From Aldehydirespirator sp965116965 (lineage in GTDB: Bacteria > Actinomycetota > Acidimicrobiia > Acidimicrobiales > Aldehydirespiratoraceae), in the NCBI GenBank assembly GCA_965116965.1, contig OZ220743.1, positions 3,224,001 to 3,288,000 of the forward strand: a DNA stretch of 64,000 bases. The letters run 5' to 3'. The position numbers were made by a program, and so were the translations under genes. Below are positions 61,208 to 64,000 of this stretch, piece by piece (the stretch's first letter is position 1; each line of letters begins with the position of its first letter). The notes beneath the pieces were generated by a model. The model was not told where the DNA came from. It worked only from the letters and a program-made list of their open reading frames with translations, and did no database searches.

Positions 61208-61236
61208 TTGACTTGCCGGGAACAAACACCTACTCT
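61208..61236 (+). promoter_or_regulatory. sigma70-type promoter of the sigma factor gene
   Basis: TTGACT (61208-61213), 17 bp, TACTCT (61231-61236). A TATATT overlapping its end (61236-61241) is an alternative -10. It lies about 127 bp before the ATG, leaving a GC-rich 5' leader. Confidence 0.5.
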
Positions 61237-61362
61237 ATATTGGTTCGTCTGGGCTGGAGTAGCGCACTTGGAGGGTGTGCGCCCGGCACCAAATCCTCCC
61301 CACAAAGAAAGCGAGAAGGCTGCCCCTGCCGACGCGAGCGGGGCCGGTCAGGTGAATCAGAC

Positions 61363-62208
61363 ATGAGCGACTCAGTAGGACAGTACCTCAACGAAATCGG
61401 TGCGGTGGCACTGCTCAACGCCCAAGAGGAGCGCGAGCTCTCGCAGGCCATCGAGCGCGGCGTCGAGGCCCGTCTCCGCAAGGAGGAGGGCGAGACCGGT
61501 CGCGAGATCGACCGGGCGATCCGCGAGGCCGCCGCGGCCAAGGACCGCTTCATCCGGGCCAACCTGCGCCTGGTGGTGAGCGTCGCCCGCCGCTATCCCC
61601 TTCCCCCGGGCATGGAGCTGCTCGACCTCATCCAGGAGGGGAACCTCGGACTCGAGCACGCCGTCGACAAGTTCGACTGGCGCAAGGGCTTCAAGTTCTC
61701 CACCTACGCCACCTTCTGGATCCGCCAGTCCATCGGGCGGGCCCTCGACCAGAAGGCGAGCCTGGTGCGCCTGCCCGGCGACCGGTCCGCCTCCCTGCGC
61801 GCCGCGCTGCGGCAGGTGTCCGGCGACGGCGACGAGCTGGACGACGACCATGCCCGGCTGCACCGGCTGACCACCCCCACCTCCCTCGACCGCACCATCG
61901 GCGACGATGACAGCAACGAGCTGATCGACCTGCTCCCCGACGCCAACCCCGGGCCCGAGCTCGAGGTAATGGCCAAGGCCGAGGAGGAGATGGTGACCGG
62001 TCTGCTCGACATCCTCGAGCCCCGGGCCAAGTACGCGGTCGAGCAGCGCTTCGGGCTCTCCGACGGCATCAAGCGCTCCTACCGCGAGGTCGGTGAGGAG
62101 CTGGGCGTCACCGCCGAGGCGGCCCGCCGCCTGGTGAAGCGCGCCATCAACGCCGTGCGCGAGCATGCCGAGGAGCTGAGTCTGGCCGAGACGGTCGACG
62201 CGGCATAA
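61363..62208 (+). CDS. RpoD-like (group 2) sigma-70 factor
   Basis: A 281-residue sigma factor. Region 1.2 (VGQYLNEIGAVALLNAQEERELSQAIERG), region 2 (RFIRANLRLVVSVARRYPL, MELLDLIQEGNLGLEHAVDKFDWRKGFKFSTYATFWIRQSIGRAL), region 3 (LVRLPGDRSASLRAALRQV) and region 4 (ILEPRAKYAVEQRFGLSDGIKRSYREVGEELGVTAEAARRLVKRAI). Region 2.4 WIRQSIGRAL is as in primary-type sigmas. It lacks the acidic N-terminal extension of RpoD, so it is a group 2 (SigB/HrdB-like) alternative rather than the main housekeeping factor. Confidence 0.9.
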   Translation: MSDSVGQYLNEIGAVALLNAQEERELSQAIERGVEARLRKEEGETGREIDRAIREAAAAKDRFIRANLRLVVSVARRYPLPPGMELLDLIQEGNLGLEHAVDKFDWRKGFKFSTYATFWIRQSIGRALDQKASLVRLPGDRSASLRAALRQVSGDGDELDDDHARLHRLTTPTSLDRTIGDDDSNELIDLLPDANPGPELEVMAKAEEEMVTGLLDILEPRAKYAVEQRFGLSDGIKRSYREVGEELGVTAEAARRLVKRAINAVREHAEELSLAETVDAA

Positions 62209-62212
62209 CGCC

Positions 62213-63610
62213 ATGTCCGCCGGAGATCTCACCCTGTTCGCCGGCGGAAGCGACTGGTCGCCCTCGTCCTGGAGGGCCAAGCCGGCGCGTCATCAGCCGG
62301 CTTGGCCCGACCAGGCCGAACTCGAGCAGGCCACCAAAGCCCTGCACGACCTGCCTCCGCTGGTTTTTGCGGGCGAGGCCCGAGCCCTGACCGGGCTGCT
62401 GGGCCGGGTGGCCAACGGCGAGGCGTTCCTGCTGCAGGCGGGCGACTGCGCGGAGTCCTTCGACTCCTCCGCCGACTCCATCCGCGACAGGCTGCGGGTG
62501 ATCCTTCAGATGGCCATCGTGCTGACCTACTCGGGGGGCGTGCCACTGGTGAAGGTCGGCCGGATCGCGGGGCAGTTCGCCAAACCTCGATCCAGCCCCA
62601 CCGAGACCAAGGGCGAGGTGGAACTCACCTCGTTCCTCGGTCACATGGTTAATGACATCGGGTTCAGCGAGGCCGAGCGGCTGCCCGACCCGCGCCGCCT
62701 GCTGACCGCGTACCACCGGGCCGCGTCCACCCTCAACCTGCTGAGGGCGTTCACCCGGGGCGGCTACGCCGACCTGTCGCAGGTGTCGAGCTGGAACCGG
62801 GAGTTCGTGGCCACCTCGCCCGCGGGCCGCCGCTACGCGCGAATGGCCGACGAGATCGATCGGGCCCTGCGGTTCATGACCGCGTGCGGGGTTACCGCGG
62901 CCAACACCCCCCAGCTTCACGAGGTCGAGTTCTACACCAGCCACGAGGCTCTGGTACTCGACTACGAGGAGGCCCTTACGCGGGTGGACTCGCTGACCGG
63001 CGACACCTACGACTGCTCCGCTCACATGCTCTGGATCGGCGAGCGCACCCGCCAGCTGGACGGAGCCCACGTGGAGTTCCTGCGGGGCGTGCACAACCCG
63101 CTGGGCTGCAAGATCGGTCCCACGGCCACCGCCGATGAGGTGGTCACGCTGTGCGAGCTGCTAAATCCGCAGCGCGTTCCCGGCCGGCTCACTTTCATCA
63201 CCAGGATGGGCGCCAGCAATGTGGAGACGCTGCTGCCCCCGCTGCTGCGGGCCGTGCGGGACTCGGGCCACCCGGTGGCCTGGGCATGCGACCCGATGCA
63301 CGGCAACACGTACACCTCGGAATCGGGCCGCAAGACCCGCCACTTCGATGATGTGCTGGCCGAGATCATCGGGTTCTTCGCGGCCCACCACGCCTGCGGG
63401 ACATGGCCCGGGGGCGTGCACGTCGAGCTGACCGGCGACCCGGTGACCGAGTGCGTCGGCGGCGCCGACGACATCAGCCACGAGGACCTGGAGCAGGCCT
63501 TCGAGACCCTGTGCGATCCTCGCCTCAACGGCCGCCAGTCGGTGGACCTCGCCTTCCGAGTGGCCGAGATGCTCTCCGACGGGTCACCAGTCGGTGGACC
63601 TGGCCCTTAG
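62213..63610 (+). CDS. aroF: class II 3-deoxy-7-phosphoheptulonate synthase
   Basis: A 465-residue class II DAHP synthase, catalysing the first shikimate-pathway step (PEP plus erythrose 4-phosphate). SWRAKPARHQPAWPD at the start, FLLQAGDCAESF (metal-binding Cys), KVGRIAGQFAKPRSSPTE, ANTPQLHEVEFYTSHEAL, HMLWIGERTRQLDGAHVEF, TFITRMGASNVETLLP, WACDPMHGNTY (His) and VHVELTGDPVTECVGG (Glu) are all plant/actinobacterial-type markers. It starts 4 bp after the sigma factor stop. Confidence 0.95.
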   Translation: MSAGDLTLFAGGSDWSPSSWRAKPARHQPAWPDQAELEQATKALHDLPPLVFAGEARALTGLLGRVANGEAFLLQAGDCAESFDSSADSIRDRLRVILQMAIVLTYSGGVPLVKVGRIAGQFAKPRSSPTETKGEVELTSFLGHMVNDIGFSEAERLPDPRRLLTAYHRAASTLNLLRAFTRGGYADLSQVSSWNREFVATSPAGRRYARMADEIDRALRFMTACGVTAANTPQLHEVEFYTSHEALVLDYEEALTRVDSLTGDTYDCSAHMLWIGERTRQLDGAHVEFLRGVHNPLGCKIGPTATADEVVTLCELLNPQRVPGRLTFITRMGASNVETLLPPLLRAVRDSGHPVAWACDPMHGNTYTSESGRKTRHFDDVLAEIIGFFAAHHACGTWPGGVHVELTGDPVTECVGGADDISHEDLEQAFETLCDPRLNGRQSVDLAFRVAEMLSDGSPVGGPGP

Positions 63611-64000
63611 GGCGTCCTCAGTCCGAAACGGATGTAGTAGCCCGTCGCATCGTCCTCGAGCGCTTCCACACGGACGTAGTAGGTGCCGGCGTCGATGGTG
63701 ATCTTGAGCCACTCGATGTAGACCTGATCCTTGCGCTTGTCCAGCGGCGGGCCGGCTGTGCCCACCGTATTGCCGTCTGCGTCCTCCAGCGTGACCTTCA
63801 GTTCGATGCCCTGGCCCCTCGCGCCCAGACCCAGGGTGTAGCGTCCGTCAGTGGTGAAGGTGTAGTAGTCCACCGCGTCGCCGTCGGCCCGGTCCAGGGA
63901 CTTGTTCCTGAAGAACTGGCGCCCCTTGGACGGGGACTGATCGCCCAAAGGCACTGCGCCGTCCCGCGTCCCGTCCGGGTCCTCGGCCACGTCGGTCACG
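63607..64000 (-). CDS. secreted protein with PPC-type domain, C-terminal part
   Basis: The last roughly 130 residues of a protein that enters from beyond the window. AVDYYTFTTDGRYTLGLGA with ELKVTLEDADGNTVG and IDAGTYYVRVEALEDDATGYYIRFGL is a beta-sandwich of the bacterial pre-peptidase C-terminal (PPC) type. This is the same kind of domain found three times in the protease at 28072-34122. Such domains are common in secreted peptidases and surface proteins. The stop overlaps the aroF stop by four bases (convergent). Confidence 0.7.
   Translation of the reverse strand, partial: VTDVAEDPDGTRDGAVPLGDQSPSKGRQFFRNKSLDRADGDAVDYYTFTTDGRYTLGLGARGQGIELKVTLEDADGNTVGTAGPPLDKRKDQVYIEWLKITIDAGTYYVRVEALEDDATGYYIRFGLRTP

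Overview
The window is about 64 kb of high-GC DNA from an actinobacterium, most likely the class Acidimicrobiia (inference). The signs are a homodimeric pyruvate dehydrogenase E1, class II DAHP synthase, a SenX3-like kinase with a pst operon, DUF2510 and DUF222-HNH proteins, Thr/Ala/Pro linkers in lipoproteins, cell-surface repeats with Cys-Ser...Tyr-Cys-Pro...Thr-Arg-Ala-Glu-Met signatures, and SUF genes with a Rieske protein. Housekeeping blocks alternate with small accessory islands and many dispersed palindromic repeats.

Region by region: 1-6.2 kb has the tail of an SDR-type epimerase, a small coiled-coil membrane protein, a frameshifted DUF222-HNH gene, rnhA divergent from aceE, and an HhH-GPD gene. 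6.2-8.0 kb has two adjacent thioredoxin-fold lipoprotein genes, each with an in-frame TGA at the first position of the CxxC active site. 8.0-14.3 kb is pstS-pstC-pstA-pstB-phoU and a SenX3-like kinase behind a PHO-box-like array. 14.3-19 kb has repeats, an alpha/beta hydrolase, a repeat-built coiled-coil protein, a Phd/VapC-type toxin-antitoxin pair and an acyl-CoA dehydrogenase. 19-23 kb has sufC-sufS-sufU, a DUF2510 protein and a HicBA pair whose toxin has an amber codon. 23-28 kb has a UvrD2-like helicase, a pterin-binding DHPS-like protein, a membrane-protein pseudogene and a pterin carbinolamine dehydratase. 28-35 kb encodes a 2,016-residue kexin-like secreted protease and, upstream, a lipoprotein with a propeptide-like C-terminus.

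35-51.5 kb contains two near-identical IS1380-family copies (about 1.61 kb), the second abutting an IS5-like element that truncates a restriction-modification locus. Between the IS copies lies a second SUF block on the minus strand (sufB with a 407-residue intein, then an inserted toxin-antitoxin island, a four-Cys protein, sufD, a Rieske protein and another sufC), followed by a gamma-carbonic anhydrase, a flavin reductase and an operon ending in a UGSC-family gene with an in-frame TGA. 51.5-64 kb has MITE-like repeats, a beta-propeller-like protein, a NYN-domain protein, class I fumarase, rsfS-LCP-nadD, an RpoD-like sigma factor, aroF (class II) and the end of a secreted PPC-domain protein.

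The most interesting signal is selenocysteine. Three genes (6235-6786, 6790-7998, 47060-47575) have TGA where a redox Cys is expected, with intact reading frame afterwards and a stem-loop a few bases downstream. One belongs to the known UGSC family. The other two are paralogous UxxC thioredoxin-like lipoproteins that ordinary gene calling would report as truncated. The machinery genes (selA, selB, selC, selD) are not in this window. A second theme is structured repeats: a 47-50 bp hairpin family with compensatory stem changes sits just 3' of minus-strand genes, a GC-rich repeat occurs at six places, and at least two CTAG-ended MITE-like families are present.
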